A stretch of DNA of 64,000 nucleotides from Saccharum officinarum (GCA_020631735.1 CM036179.1:26775063-26839062); one strand, 5' to 3'; counted from the first letter of the stretch, positions 21,914-33,422 are shown. Notes: generated by a model from the sequence alone, not told the origin. Numbers and translations are program-made.

Positions 21914-22634
21914 GTTAAAAAGTATGCTTAGCTTAACTGGTTAGTTTTTTTGTGATCATCTAGATTAATTCATCGGCTTGATACTGTTGCTCTCATTCTT
22001 ATATGTATTCTGGAATCTAACGCGATATCTTTTTAGGGGTATGCACTATTCTTTTAGTGGTGCACGACATGTGCATTGAAAGCTCATCCCTATGACAGTT
22101 GTTGTTGTTTCCTTCTCCACGAGCACATTGAATCGCGCCAACCAACTCCAGCGAGATCCAACGACAAGGTCACGACCAGGTCACGCTCCTCGCGCTTGTG
22201 GCCAGGTCCATCCCCGCTCTTCTCATCACCAGGTTGTGGCTTCCCTCGTGACTCTGTCCATGTAAGGCCTCTCCTCCAAATGAGGCTCCGATGGAAAAGG
22301 CGAGCCCCCCCCAATGGAGGAGGCGACATCCGTTGGCAGCGGCGCTCCTCGACCTGTGGCGCGAGGCTTGGTCCCCGCGCGACTATACGAGAGGGTAGCT
22401 CAGTTGATAGAGCGAGAAGGGAATGACGAGTGAGTCCCATATGTCATGGTCTGTTGGGATGGATTTGAGTGCTCTCAATTGAGGGCTCCTATTAGAGCAT
22501 ATACAAATCAGATCTAAAAAATGAGGGACTCAAAAGTAGAGGCCCTTATTAGAGATAACATCATCAATAGTTAGAAAAAGCAATCGATAACTCAATGAAG
22601 TTTCCAAGTTGCTAAAAAAATTGGGAGCATATTT

Positions 22635-22970
22635 GGGCCTATTTGGTTCCTTGGGACTACAGACTAGAGACTAAATTCTAGTCCCTTTTAGTCCCTTCTA
22701 ACCAAATAGGAGGGACTAGGGACTAGTGGGCTGTAATCCCTTTGGGTGAGGCTATTTTTGGGACTATAATAGACCAAGTTGACACCACATGCCCTCCTTC
22801 TCTCCTCTTTATTGCGTGGGGACCATCCGTGGTGGGGGTATTTTGGTCTTTATTTATCTGCCTTAATGGTCTTTAGTCCCTTTTAGTCCCTAGAACCAAA
22901 CAGAGTAAAGGCCTACAATTTAGTCTCTGTTTTAGTCTCTAGTCCCTGGACCAGAGAACCAAACAGGCCC
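22635..22970. mobile_element. Tourist-like MITE of the GGGACTA type, duplication TTT, unit 2 only
   Basis: Ends GGGCCTATTTGGTTCC and GAACCAAACAGGCCC with TTT on both sides. The interior is rich in TTTAGTCCC and its complement. The empty site in unit 1 reads GCATATTTGTTACACGG. Confidence 0.88.
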
Positions 22971-22993
22971 TTTGTTACATGGAAACAATAGTA

Positions 22994-23125
22994 CTCTCTC
23001 TGTTCCAGATTATAAGTCGCTTTGACTTTTTTAGTACATTCATTTTGCTATGCATCTAGATGAATAATATGTCTAGATACATAGCATAGTGGATGGACAA
23101 AAAAAAGTCAAAGCGACCGAGGGAG
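22994..23125. mobile_element. Stowaway MITE, near-perfect 132-bp palindrome, unit 2 only
   Basis: Ends CTCTCTCTGTTCC and GCGACCGAGGGAG between TA. The two halves pair almost along the whole length (AAGTCGCTTTGACTTTTTT against its complement). Confidence 0.88.
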
Positions 23126-23152
23126 TACATGGAAACGAAGCAAAAAGAGTAA

Positions 23153-23379
23153 GGGGGTGTTTAGATTGGGCTGCTAAAGTTTACTAGCTAATTTTAGTCC
23201 TATTTAGTCATCTTTAGTCAAAGGGGGTGCTAAATGGGACTAAAGCCCACGCTTCCAAACACCCTAAGTAAAAAGGGACTAAAAGACCTCTTTTAGTCCA
23301 CCAAACCAAACAGAAGTAACTAAAGTTTAGCAGATGGTCTAGTTGGCTAAATTTTAGCAGCTTCAAACTAAATAGGCCC
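23153..23379. mobile_element. Tourist-like MITE of the TTTAGTCC type, duplication TAA, unit 2 only
   Basis: Ends GGGGGTGTTTAGATTGGG and CAAACTAAATAGGCCC, TAA on both sides. The empty site in unit 1 reads AGTAAGAATGATAAAC. Confidence 0.85.
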
Positions 23380-23889
23380 TAACAATGATAAACAAAATGT
23401 CTTTACGAATTGGTGGTGTAATTAAGTGCGACTAGTGAGAACGACTTCTTCTTTTGTTCGAAAATGGGACATAGTTCTTCTTTCGTGTTACACAAAATGC
23501 CTTTACGAACTGATGTAAGCTCGACACACATGCATATATAGGAGGATGAGAAAAGCTAAATAGCAACCAACCCCTATTGCGCCCTCGTGTAGCCGTCGCC
23601 GATGCTAGAAATGTGTGTGGTGATACGTACTACTGTACCGCTGAGCCACGACCGACGTACAATGACCAGCATGTGTGCATCATTCCAACACGCGAAAAGC
23701 AAAAGACGACGATTTTTCACCATCGTAGCTAGAAAAACCGAGGCATATACGTACATGAGTTGACGAGATCCCATGATTGTAGAACAAAAGCAAAAGAGCT
23801 TCCAGCCCTGATGGTTGATTGAAAGAGCCCGAGCCGTGCCTTGATTCTTTTGACACCATTATAGGCTTAGACCCCATCCTACATTATAC

Positions 23890-24131
23890 TTGTACGGCCC
23901 TCCTTGGGAGGGATTCAACCGGCTAGGACACACCGTTGAGAGTATCTATTTTTCGGGACATTTAACTATTTGTCACTCTCAGCCACGGTCAATTAATCTC
24001 TCTCACATCCACTTCTCTCACGTGTGTGGCAAATCTGTTGCCACTTTCCCCTAAAAGTGGCAATGGGTTAAATATTCCCTATTTTTCTCTCGCTATTTTT
24101 TTTTTCTCTTTCACTGACACAACCACGTCAA
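23890..24131. other. Unique spacer after the first block of unit 2
   Basis: No gene or known repeat recognised; contains a pyrimidine-rich tract (CTATTTTTTTTTTCTCTTTC). Confidence 0.4.
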
Positions 24132-24370
24132 GGCCATGTTTAGATTGCAAAAAAATTCAACCCGATAAATAGTACCACTTTCATTTTATTTGGCAAATAT
24201 TGTTCAATCGTGGACCAACTAGGCTCAAAAGATTCATCTCGTGATTTCCAACTAAACTGTGTAATTAGTTATTTTTTACCTACATTTACTACTTCATGCA
24301 TGGGTCCAAAGATTAATGTGATGGAGAGAGTGAAAAAATTTCAACTTTTAGGGTGCATCTAAACAAGGCC
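24132..24370. mobile_element. Tourist-like MITE, duplication CAA
   Basis: Ends GGCCATGTTTAGATTGC and GCATCTAAACAAGGCC with CAA on both sides. Same subtype as 12142-12381 and 31937-32178. Confidence 0.87.
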
Positions 24371-24595
24371 CAACTAAAGCTAGTTTTTTCAGCATCACCT
24401 GCACCAAACAGCTCCATGAGATAGAGGAGAGAGGAAAGTAGCTTTCATAAAAAAAAAGTGTTCAACAGTGATTTGCCTAGCGAATCCGGAGCTCGTTGAA
24501 TCTTTACCAAAGGGGCACTGTATGTTACAATAATTGAACGATCGGGGTTCAAATTTTTTTCCCATATTAATCAATCACAATAGGAGGTGATATAG

Positions 24596-24908
24596 TCGTT
24601 TAGTTCGTGAAAAGAATTTTTTTTTGTTGAGTACCACATCGGATGTGTTGAAAGGATGTGGAGAGAGATTTTTGGATACTAATAAAAAAACAAATTACAG
24701 AACCCATCAGAAAACTGCGAGATGAATCTAATGATACTAATTAATCCGGCATTAGCACATATTGGTTACTGTAGCACTTAAGGCTTTTCACGGACTAATT
24801 AGGCTTAAAAGATCCGTCTCGCGATTTTCTCGAGAACTGTGTAATTAGTTTTTTATCTACGTTTAATACATCATGCATGTGTCAAACATTCGATGTGATG
24901 GGTGGAGG
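24596..24908. mobile_element. Long-type Tourist-like MITE, degraded ends
   Basis: GTCGTTTAGTTCGTGAAAAG at the left, then ACCACATCGGATGTG and the long-type core to CATTCGATGTGATGGGTGG. Terminal repeats are incomplete. Confidence 0.65.
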
Positions 24909-25513
24909 CAGCATGCCATGCCATAGGTGTGGGGCAACGAGTAGCAGTACTGCTCTTGCTGGTCATAAGACTATCCGCACTCAATGGACCTCTATATTCA
25001 TCCTTTAAAAGGAATATTCCATCTTAGTCACTACAAAATATATAGTTTCACCGCATCCATTCATCCTCTATATCATCCTCTATCAACTGTGGGGTCCACT
25101 TGTCACTTTATCTAAATATATCCATGTGACATCGTGTTATGAAGAATTTATTGTCACGAATTTAATGGTGCAATCGGAATTTAATTTGATGTTTTGATTT
25201 GTGAGTTATAATATTTTTTTATACGAGAAAAGGTTAGACACGCTTTCCTAGGCACATGATTCTCTCTCCTCCCTCCTCCCGCACATGACTCTCTGCCTTG
25301 CTGTGTGCGCGGCAGCACTGCCTGTAGGCCCCACGTCTTTTGGCGTACGTACCGGAACACGCTGAATTTAAAGGAACCGCTCCCGTTCAGGAATATCTAG
25401 CGTACCCCGGTACAGCTTCTCCATCCGACGTGTGCTACGCTATACGTGTTTACCGGACTATTTTCAGTATCATGTGCGGAAGGTCTAAGTCCATCAACGT
25501 ACTACCAATATAA
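24909..25513. other. Spacer before the large Helitron
   Basis: Contains an AT-rich block near 24970-25110 (CTCTATATTCATCC and CCTCTATATCATCC repeats) that looks like an unclassified MITE. No gene recognised. Confidence 0.4.
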
Positions 25514-25546
25514 TCTATACAACTAAAAAATTCATAAGGGAATCAT

Positions 25547-26290
25547 TCACCAGGCTTCGCACGCTCTCGCTCGCTCGCATCGCCCGTCCGGCTTCCCCCG
25601 GCCAATCACCGCGCAATCACCGCCCATCCATCCACGGCATCCCGACGTCCCCAATCGGCGCTCGGTTTTCCGTCCCTCCTGCCCAATCAGCAGCGGCGGC
25701 TCCGGTGCCACTAGACCTCCCAATCGGCAGCGACGGCCTCGCCCTTGTCCCGTCCGCCCTGCGCCTCCAGGTCCCGTGATGCTCTCCATTGCCGGCCAGC
25801 GCCTCCAGGTCAGCCTCCGGCCGCCTCCCCCGACCTCGCATGATTCGCCCCACCCCGTGCGCTATCTCTCTCTTGAATCTCTCGTGGAACCACCGTCTGC
25901 CCACGCCCTTGCCCTCGCTGTCCTCGGTGCCTGCCTTTGGGTGGGGCGGACGCGCTCCGCTCTTAGCGACTTAGCACGGAGGCAGAGCAGCGTACTCAGC
26001 GGCGGAGGCGGCTCCTCCTCGCCCTCGCCCTCGCCCTCGCCATCCTGGGTGCCTGCCTCGGGGTGGGGCGGACGCGCTCTGCTCTCAGTGACCTAGCGGC
26101 GGATGCAGAGCGGCGTCCCTGCGCCCTCGCCCTCGCCGTCCTCATCGCCTGCCTCGGCGCGGCTCCGCGTGGGCCGAACGCGCTCTACTCACTCGTCGTA
26201 GGGGGTGCCAAGCCGGCCGGACGGGGACGCTACCGTGGACGTCGACGAGTATAGCTTCACCGCCTTCCTCCAGGCCTCACCAGAGTCATT
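25547..26290. other. GC-rich captured fragment with three imperfect tandem repeats
   Basis: A unit of the form CGCCCTCGCCCTCGCC, GTCCT, GGTGCCTGCCT and GGGGCGGACGCGCTC recurs starting near 25904, 26025 and 26122 (about 97-121 bp apart). The composition resembles the first exon and UTR of a grass gene. No open frame gives a recognisable protein and frames shift between repeats. It is probably a gene fragment carried by the Helitron. Confidence 0.45.
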
Positions 26291-27723
26291 CGGGTCGTGG
26301 AGTTCTTTGCCCACTGGTTCGTCGCCCTGGTTTGATTCGTTTCTATTTTTGTCCTTTTGGTTCCCGTTGATTCAATGCGGCTGGCCTCGTTCCAAATTGA
26401 TCGGTGCCTTAGTCTATGAGTCAGCGCAACGAGTGCAAAATTGAGAACCTCCGATATGTGCAATCAGGATGGTTGAATCTATGACTCAATAGTGCTGCTT
26501 CTTTCGTGTATGCCCATCCCCGACCCTTGATTTGCGTCGTTCCTTTGCTCACGCACCTTTCTGACCTCAATCTCCATTTAGCAGGATCCCTGTGCAGGTC
26601 TATTTGTTTGGCCAATTTTTATCAGGCAAAAGTAGCTTGACATAGCTTTACAATGTCATCTTGTTCATCGCGAACTGTTCTATTGGTTGATTCGCAAGGT
26701 GAAATAGAAAATGAAAATAAATAAATCTCTAGAATTTAATGGTTGTTGCATTTCAGTCCTGTTTTCTAATGGACAAAATTGATTTATTATAGGAAGGTTA
26801 TTGCATTATCTCTTTGACTTTGCTTGACCCAATTTTGGCCACGTGTCCTGCATCTGGTTGTTGTGTAAACCAGATTCATTCTAGGAAGTAGTAGAGAATT
26901 TTTGTTTTGGGTAGAAACTGACGTGGTGCTGATCTGTATTCTCTCATGTGAACTGCAGGTCCATTCATATACAACTTTGGACCGCTCTCTCCTTGTATGA
27001 TCTCCCAGTACAAATCTGAACATGTACATTGGTTAGCTGCTTACTGTGTCCAGTTGAATAATGTGAGTTTTTTAAAACACTGAAACTTTAAATATGATTT
27101 CACTCCTAATGCTGGCTACCATTTCCTTTTCATTTGTCATTTGACTGGTTCTATGTATAGTTGGTTAGCTGCTTACTGTGTCCTAATGCTTGCTACCATT
27201 TCCTTTTCCCAGTACAAATCTGAACATGTACAGTAGCAATAGTAGCATCAATGCCGACACGGTAGCTCTTGTTCTGTGGAGTGCTAGCCAATTGTTTCAG
27301 AACATATGACCATGAGCTATACTCATATCTACTAGCGTTTCTCAAGTGTGTAGCAATATGTTGCAAAACACTGAAATAGTAGTTGCACTCTAACAAGTGA
27401 CTCTGTTTCTATCTCTTTTTTTGTTGGTCATTTCTCTAAAATAGGTAGAAAGACAGTTCATTTGATTGACACAATGCAAAATTTTATTAAATATACTTCA
27501 GTTAACTTTATCAGGAGGTCAGACTCATGAGCTGCCTTGGGAATTTGGTAATACTATCTTTTCGCTACTGAAACATTCTGTGTCACTCCTTATATTCCAA
27601 GATAGAAGTTCTCCAAGTTTATGATGCATGAAATAAGGGGTGTCCCTCTCAAAAAAAAAAAAAAAAGGGGGTCAGACAGTTTGTTTGAGAACTACATTTT
27701 TACACAGATTCTTGTTTTGCCAG

Positions 27724-27959
27724 GCAATGAGCTGAGTGGGCATATGGAATTGGAGCGAAAGTTGATGCTAAACATTACGGAAAGGATGTAACTTAATTTA
27801 AATCCATCCTTCGGCAATTGTATAAGGCACCACTGTCGCAGCCACTCCTGTTAGCCCTGGGAGGGTTCTTTGATCAACAGTGGTATTCTCAGCTACTTGA
27901 GACTTCAGGTCATGGTGTTGTTAATGCCCTATCTTACCATGTATACAATCTTGGTGGAG
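27724..27959 (+). pseudogene. Heparanase-like (GH79) exon fragment inside the Helitron
   Basis: A CCAG acceptor and a GTATGT donor bracket 236 bases encoding GNELSG, then GIGAKVDAKHYGKDV, FKSILRQLYK, LLLALGGFFDQQWYSQLL and GVVNALSYHVYNLGG. This matches the region around the acid/base glutamate (the E of GNE) in plant heparanase-like proteins. In that glycoside hydrolase family 79 group the protein acts on glucuronosyl groups of cell-wall proteoglycans. It is broken by a frameshift just after GNELSG and a TAA stop after GKDVT. No other heparanase exons were recognised nearby, so this is an isolated captured piece and not a gene. Confidence 0.75.
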
Positions 27960-29133
27960 GTATGTGATTTTATTGTTTTGACTGTAATCTCGTCCGACAA
28001 CAATGTTGAACATATATAGGTCATCCACTCTAATCTGTTGATTTTTTAAAAAAAAGAATTGTGACTTAATGTTTCTCCCTTCCAGTTTTTTTTCAACCTG
28101 TTTAATCAATGCGTCCATTCACTGCTCACTGTTTAATCTCATTTAGGATCTCAATTCAGTATAGATTTAGTACCATGTGTTCCACTGGCACATAGTTGCA
28201 GTTGCAGGCACATAGTTCATTCAGCTTCAGTAATAGTTTCTGGATGTAAAAGAGAAAGTGGAACAACTTTAGGGACCACATATGAAACTTACTCTGACGT
28301 GTCTTACTAACAGTCCATTTGGCGAAATTTATTTTGTTAATTAGATTGATCACAATTAGTTTTGTGGATGAATATACAATTAGCTTAGGCAAAAATCAAC
28401 GTAACTAAGCCATGATGGGCTACCTTCTCACAAAGATTTCTGTCCTGTCTAAAACTTTCATTTGATCTAAATCCTATGTTAGCCCCATTGTAACACCGTG
28501 ATTTGGTCTAAATCCTAAGTAGATGACTTTCCTAAACTTTGATTTGGTACATATTTTTATTCCAATTCTCATGAAAATCTAGGTTGCTTCCGTCTGTTCT
28601 CGTGGTGACTGAATATTAGAATTCCCTAGCAAGATTTGGATAGCAGAGTAAGAGTAGAATCCGAATATTTGTCTTACTATTAAGCTTAAGATTTGGATAG
28701 CAATTGTTGCAGATGCATATATGAACTTCTGAATACTAGAATCCCCTAGCTTGTGTTTCATGTTCTGATGGAGCAAAGAGTCATTTTAAAAAAAAAGTAG
28801 TGGTAGCAAGCGAGTGCTCAACTGTTAGCATATGGAAAATATATTACCACTTGGTTTAGTCTCTGCGCTGACCCTGTATTTCGAGCAAGTTGGCAGTATT
28901 GGTCTAAAAATGCTATATTGGTAAGTTTGATGCCAAGTGAGGCTTTCCTTTTAGAAATTTGATGGTACATAATTGTTCTATCCTAAATGCTGGATGACTG
29001 TTAGCTTGCAAAATTATATTCTTGTAACACACACTGAGTATCCTGTGATAATCAGCTATCTCACTAAATATTTTGCTTTCATGTTTTCTTCAGCTCATGA
29101 TATTTGAAGCCATGAAATCGAATTATTGTTGTT

Positions 29134-29379
29134 GGGTGTGTTTAGTTCCGCGAAAAGGTGTAAAAAAAGTATTGTAGCACGTTTTGACTTTATTTGGTAA
29201 ATAGTGTCCAACCGTTGACTAATTAGGTTCAAAACGTTCGTCTCGCAAAGTACAACCAAGCTGTACAATTAGTTTTTGATTTCATCTACATTTAGTACTC
29301 CATGCATGTATCGCAAATTTGATGTGACGGGGAATCTTTTGTTTGCACAGTACTTTTTTTTGAGGAAGTAAACACAGCC
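29134..29379. mobile_element. Tourist-like MITE nested in the Helitron, duplication GTT
   Basis: Ends GGGTGTGTTTAGTTCCG and GAAGTAAACACAGCC with GTT on both sides. Confidence 0.85.
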
Positions 29380-29451
29380 GTTGTGGTGATGCGTTTTGCA
29401 GACCAAGAGCAGCTGGTCCAGTCACTGCAGGTGAAGCAGAGCCATCATTAA

Positions 29452-29682
29452 GGGGGTGTTTGGTTGGAGGAGTTAAAGTTTAACAAACACTGTAGCACTT
29501 TCGTTTTATTTGACAAAAAGTTTTCAATCTTGGACTAATTAGGCTTAATAGATTCGTCTCGTAAATTACTCCTAATCTGTACTGACATGCATACAATTAG
29601 TCTACATTTAGTACTCCATGCATTTGAGGGAACATTGATGTGATGTGAGTTAAACTTTAACAAAACGAAACCAAACAGGCCC
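29452..29682. mobile_element. Tourist-like MITE of the GTTAAAGTTTAAC type, duplication TAA
   Basis: Ends GGGGGTGTTTGGTTGG and GAAACCAAACAGGCCC, TAA on both sides. Close relative of 17657-17885. Confidence 0.88.
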
Positions 29683-30123
29683 TAAGAGGGTGTCTTTCAG
29701 ATTCTGATTCCTTTGGCTTGGTGTGCCTGGCATTACGGGAGGACAGATCTTTCTTGGCTGTCAGCTTCTCGAGTAGACCAGTGCTTGACGCAGTCTTAAT
29801 TATCTGAAAGAGGGCTGCATGAAGAACAAAGTAAAAAACATGACTATCTATGAATGTTTTTCATGATACATGAAACTGACACTTCTACGAAAGTCATCAT
29901 ATTAGAGTGAGCATGTGTGTTTATATGGTCTCATCAAACCATTGCCATGTCATTTGTTGACTTCTCTATTCTAACGAGACATTATTAGAGTGGAATAGCT
30001 GATGCCTTTGGGTGGCTGTCAACACATGTAAATTAAACCCTGAGTTCCTTTTGGGATCAATCTGTGAGCAGGGGCAATTCCGCAATTGCATTTTCTACTG
30101 TTTATGTATAGACACATGTTTAT

Positions 30124-30366
30124 GGGTGTGTTCACTTCGCGAAAAGTAGGTGAAAAGTTATTGTAGCATCTTTCGTTGTTATTTGCCAAATTTTGTCCAA
30201 TCATGGACTAAATAGGCTCAAAAGATTCGTCCCGATATTTACAGACAAACTATGCAATTAGTTATCTTTTTTACCTACATTTAATGCTCCATGCATGCGT
30301 CGAAAGATTTGATGTGATGGGTGTAAGAGGAAATATTTTGGGTTGGGATGGGGAAGTGAACAAGGC
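30124..30366. mobile_element. Tourist-like MITE, first of a near-identical pair
   Basis: Ends GGGTGTGTTCACTTCGCG and GGGAAGTGAACAAGGC; flanks TAT/TTA. About 95% alike by eye to the copy at 30455-30698. Confidence 0.85.
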
Positions 30367-30454
30367 TTATATGTATATTATCATTCGTTCCAGTCTTCCA
30401 ATGAAGGTAACAACAATGTTGTGGGCCTAAGCGATCAACATTTTAAGAGGTATA

Positions 30455-30698
30455 GGGTGTGTTCACTTCGCGAAAAGTAGGTGAAAAGTTACTGTAGCAT
30501 CTTTCGTTGTTATTTGGCAAAATTTGTCCAATCATGGACTAACTATGCTCAAAAGATTCGTCCCGACATTTACAGACAAAATATGTAATTAGTTATCTTT
30601 TTTACCTACATTTAATGCTCCATGCATGCGTTGAAAGATTTGATGTGATGGGTGGAAGAGGAAATATTTTGGGTTGGGATGGGGAAGTGAACACGGCC
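30455..30698. mobile_element. Tourist-like MITE, second of a near-identical pair, duplication ATA
   Basis: Ends GGGTGTGTTCACTTCGCG and GGAAGTGAACACGGCC, ATA on both sides. Same orientation and subfamily as 30124-30366, 331 bp away. Confidence 0.88.
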
Positions 30699-31301
30699 AT
30701 AATTGACTGATTTTTAGTGAGGTTGATGTTGATTTTAGTTTTATTTAAATATGTAAGTTTGATTGTTGGTGACAAGTTTGATTGACCTTGCCTATAAGCT
30801 GTACCACTTAGCATCCATGTCATTTTCGTACTTTCTATAACTATCTAAACAGCTTGCAATTGAAAACAGAAACAAGTATAATATATCCCTTTTAAAATAT
30901 CCATGTGCAAAGAAATGTGGATGTGAAAACATGGTAGCTTTATATGCTCAATGCTATCCTGAATCAGAGGCAGCTATGCACGGCAACAATTCAGAAGTGC
31001 TAATCAAATTTTTTAGAAGGCATATTAAAAGTACAAGAAATAAGATACACTCCTTTATGTTTTCTATCTGTAAAAGTAGACACCAAAAAGATATAATTAT
31101 GAAACTTGGACAAAATATCAAATAGAGGATGCATGTTTCAGGACAGACAAACTTATTCTTCTTTTACAAAGATTCATGTAATATTTGATGTTGCTAACAT
31201 CACACTCCAAATAATATCTTTAGGGTAGTATAAAACACATTCATATTTAAATTATTGTAGCATTACTATTTTCCGTTGCAACGCACAGATATTTACCTAG
31301 T

Positions 31302-31465
31302 AAAGTATAAATTTCCCTCTCAAAGAAAATAGGCCTGGTCTCTTTGTTCAGGCGAGTCCAGAAGCATCTGTGCACTTCTCTACCAATCGAGTCAATCAAC
31401 ATCAATTTCGTATAGGGGTAGGAATGTAATTTCACAGCCTCACTAATAAAGTCACCCTCAACCCT
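31302..31465. other. Spacer after the Helitron
   Basis: Short unique DNA; no gene recognised. Confidence 0.4.
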
Positions 31466-31707
31466 GGGCCCAGTTTAGATGAAAAAAATTTTGTAAAATT
31501 TTTTAAGATTTCCCATCCCATCGAATCTTTGGACACATACATGAAGCTTTAAATATAGATAAAAATAGAACTAATTACACAGTTTAGACAAAATTCACGA
31601 GACGAATCTTTTAAGTTTGATTAGTCCATGATTGGACACTAATTATTAAATAATAATGAAAAGTGCTACAGGAGCATTTTGCAAAAAAAAATGTATCTAA
31701 ACACAGC
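31466..31707. mobile_element. Tourist-like MITE, duplication CCT
   Basis: Ends GGGCCCAGTTTAGATG and GTATCTAAACACAGC; CCT on both sides. Followed by GAGACGGAGGGAAGTAC, a detached Stowaway end. Confidence 0.8.
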
Positions 31708-31936
31708 CCTAGACGTCTAAATATTTTGAGACGGAGGGAAGTACTTAGGAGGAGTATTATATCACACTATGGATTTTTTGGGTATCCATTACAGTGAAAT
31801 GTCAAATGTAGTCCTAGAATAAGGAAATTGCCCCCCGGAGACAGGGCGTGGTGGGTGAAGAGATGATGAAGGTTCAGCCTTGAGGGTGGACAAGTCCAAT
31901 GCAAAGCCGGGGTCCAAGTCAGCTCACATCAACCAG

Positions 31937-32178
31937 GGGCCCCGTTTAGATGTACTCAAAAAGTTGAAATTTTTTCACTCTCTCCATCACATCAATCTTT
32001 GGACCCATGCATGAAGTAGTAAATGTGGGTAAAAAAATAACTAATTACACAGTTTAGTTGGAAATCACGAGATGAATCTTTTGAGCCTAGTCAGTCCACG
32101 ATTGGACAATATTTGTCAAATAAGACGAAAGTGGTACTATTTATCGGTTTGAAATTTTTTCAGCCTCTAAATGAGGCC
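31937..32178. mobile_element. Tourist-like MITE, duplication CAG, unit 2 only
   Basis: Ends GGGGCCCCGTTTAGATG and CCTCTAAATGAGGCC between CAG (31934-31936) and CAG (32179-32181). A different subtype from the element at the same site in unit 1 (15094-15338). Confidence 0.85.
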
Positions 32179-32296
32179 CAGGTTTTTTCTGGATTCTCTT
32201 GTGACCTGCTGTGCTGAGACAAGCATGCGTAGGGGAGGGGCCGGTTTGCATGCATGCAAAAAGCACCCTTGCCTTGCATCATGCATTTCATGCTAT

Positions 32297-32571
32297 GGCC
32301 TTGTTTAGATTATCAAATTTCACCTTAAATTTCACTATAAAAAAGAAGATTTTTCACCACATCAAAATATCGGCACATATATGGAGTACTAAATGTAGAT
32401 GAAATAAAAAACTAATTGCACAGTTTTTGTTGTACTTTGCGAGACGAATATTTTAAGCCTAATTAATCAATATTTAGACAATTATTATCAAATAAAAACA
32501 AAATTGCTATAGTATGACGTGACATTTACTATGCAAAGTTTGGATCTCAAATTTGGGATCTAAACAAGGCC
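32297..32571. mobile_element. Tourist-like MITE, duplication TAT, unit 2 only
   Basis: Ends GGCCTTGTTTAGATTATC and GGATCTAAACAAGGCC, TAT on both sides. Unit 1 reads TTTCATGCTAATCTTCCC here. Confidence 0.88.
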
Positions 32572-32781
32572 TATGGTCTTCTTCCCTTCGATTGGACTGG
32601 ACGGCTGTAGTAGTCTGTAGCAACTAGCGATCTTGCGTCTTGCCACAGTGCTTGCTAGGGCCTGCCTTGCATGCTTGACTTTGATCCCACTCTACAGCTC
32701 GGACTAGCACCATCTAGCTTGTTAATAGTGCTAATAGATTAAAAAAATATGATCAATAAGACCTGTTTGGACTCAATCTTA

Positions 32782-33053
32782 GCCCTTGTTTAGTTCTAAA
32801 TTCAACCCCTAAATTTCACTATGTAAAAAGAAGATTCCCATCACATCAAAATGACGGCACATGTATGGAGTACTAAATGTAGATGAAATTGAAAACTAAT
32901 TGCACAGTTTTGTTGTACTTTGTGAGACGAATATTTTGAGCCTAATTAGTCAAAGTTTAGATAATTTTACCAAATACAAACGAATTGCTACAGTGCGCAT
33001 TAAATGCGCACTGTGCAGAATCGGGTGTCACGAATTGGGAACTGAACACGGGC
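32782..33053. mobile_element. Tourist-like MITE, duplication TTA, unit 2 only
   Basis: Ends GCCCTTGTTTAGTTC and GAACTGAACACGGGC, TTA on both sides. Unit 1 has CTCAATCTTACCGCAG and then an unrelated insert. Confidence 0.88.
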
Positions 33054-33422
33054 TTACCGTAATTTTAGTTGCTACTAGTAACTTTTAGTAGCATGAATGC
33101 AAACATGGTATAGACTGAATGACTGATCCACCATAGTTTCAGAATTTCTACTCATTTTAACGGACTATGGTACAACACCAATTTTTAATAAACAGCTCAA
33201 ATATAACATAGGTATTGTTTTAGCATGGAGTATTACGTAACAAATTAGAACGAAGAAGCGCGCAAAAACGGGCTTGCATTGTGTCTTGTGTGTTTGGTCT
33301 CTGCTAAGTCGAACTACGCTAGTTGTAAACTCAAATGTTTTCTTGCACCTCCAAGGCTCCAAGATGGGTATGGTGGTGCTGCACCTGCACAGAGCCAAAG
33401 CTGAAAGTTGATGCTGGTCGAT

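Larger units (their letters stand above)
21914..23889 (+). repeat. Segmental duplication unit 2, first block
   Basis: Direct-orientation copy of 12531-14080, longer by three MITE insertions (22635-22970, 22994-23125, 23153-23379) and lacking the one at 13498. Landmarks occur in the same order in both copies. Confidence 0.9.
25514..31300 (+). mobile_element. Helitron, about 5.8 kb, non-autonomous, with captured gene fragments
   Basis: Left end TCTATACAACTAAAAAATTC preceded by A. The right end is a CGTTGCAACG palindrome followed by CACAGATATTTACCTAG and then T. This gives the Helitron signature: 5' TC, 3' hairpin, CTAG, and insertion between A and T. No Rep/helicase is encoded. Inside are a GC-rich exon-like block (25547-26290), a heparanase-like exon (27724-27959) and four later MITE insertions. 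It occupies the gap between the two halves of duplication unit 2. The ends are called by motif, with no empty site available in this window. Confidence 0.72.
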
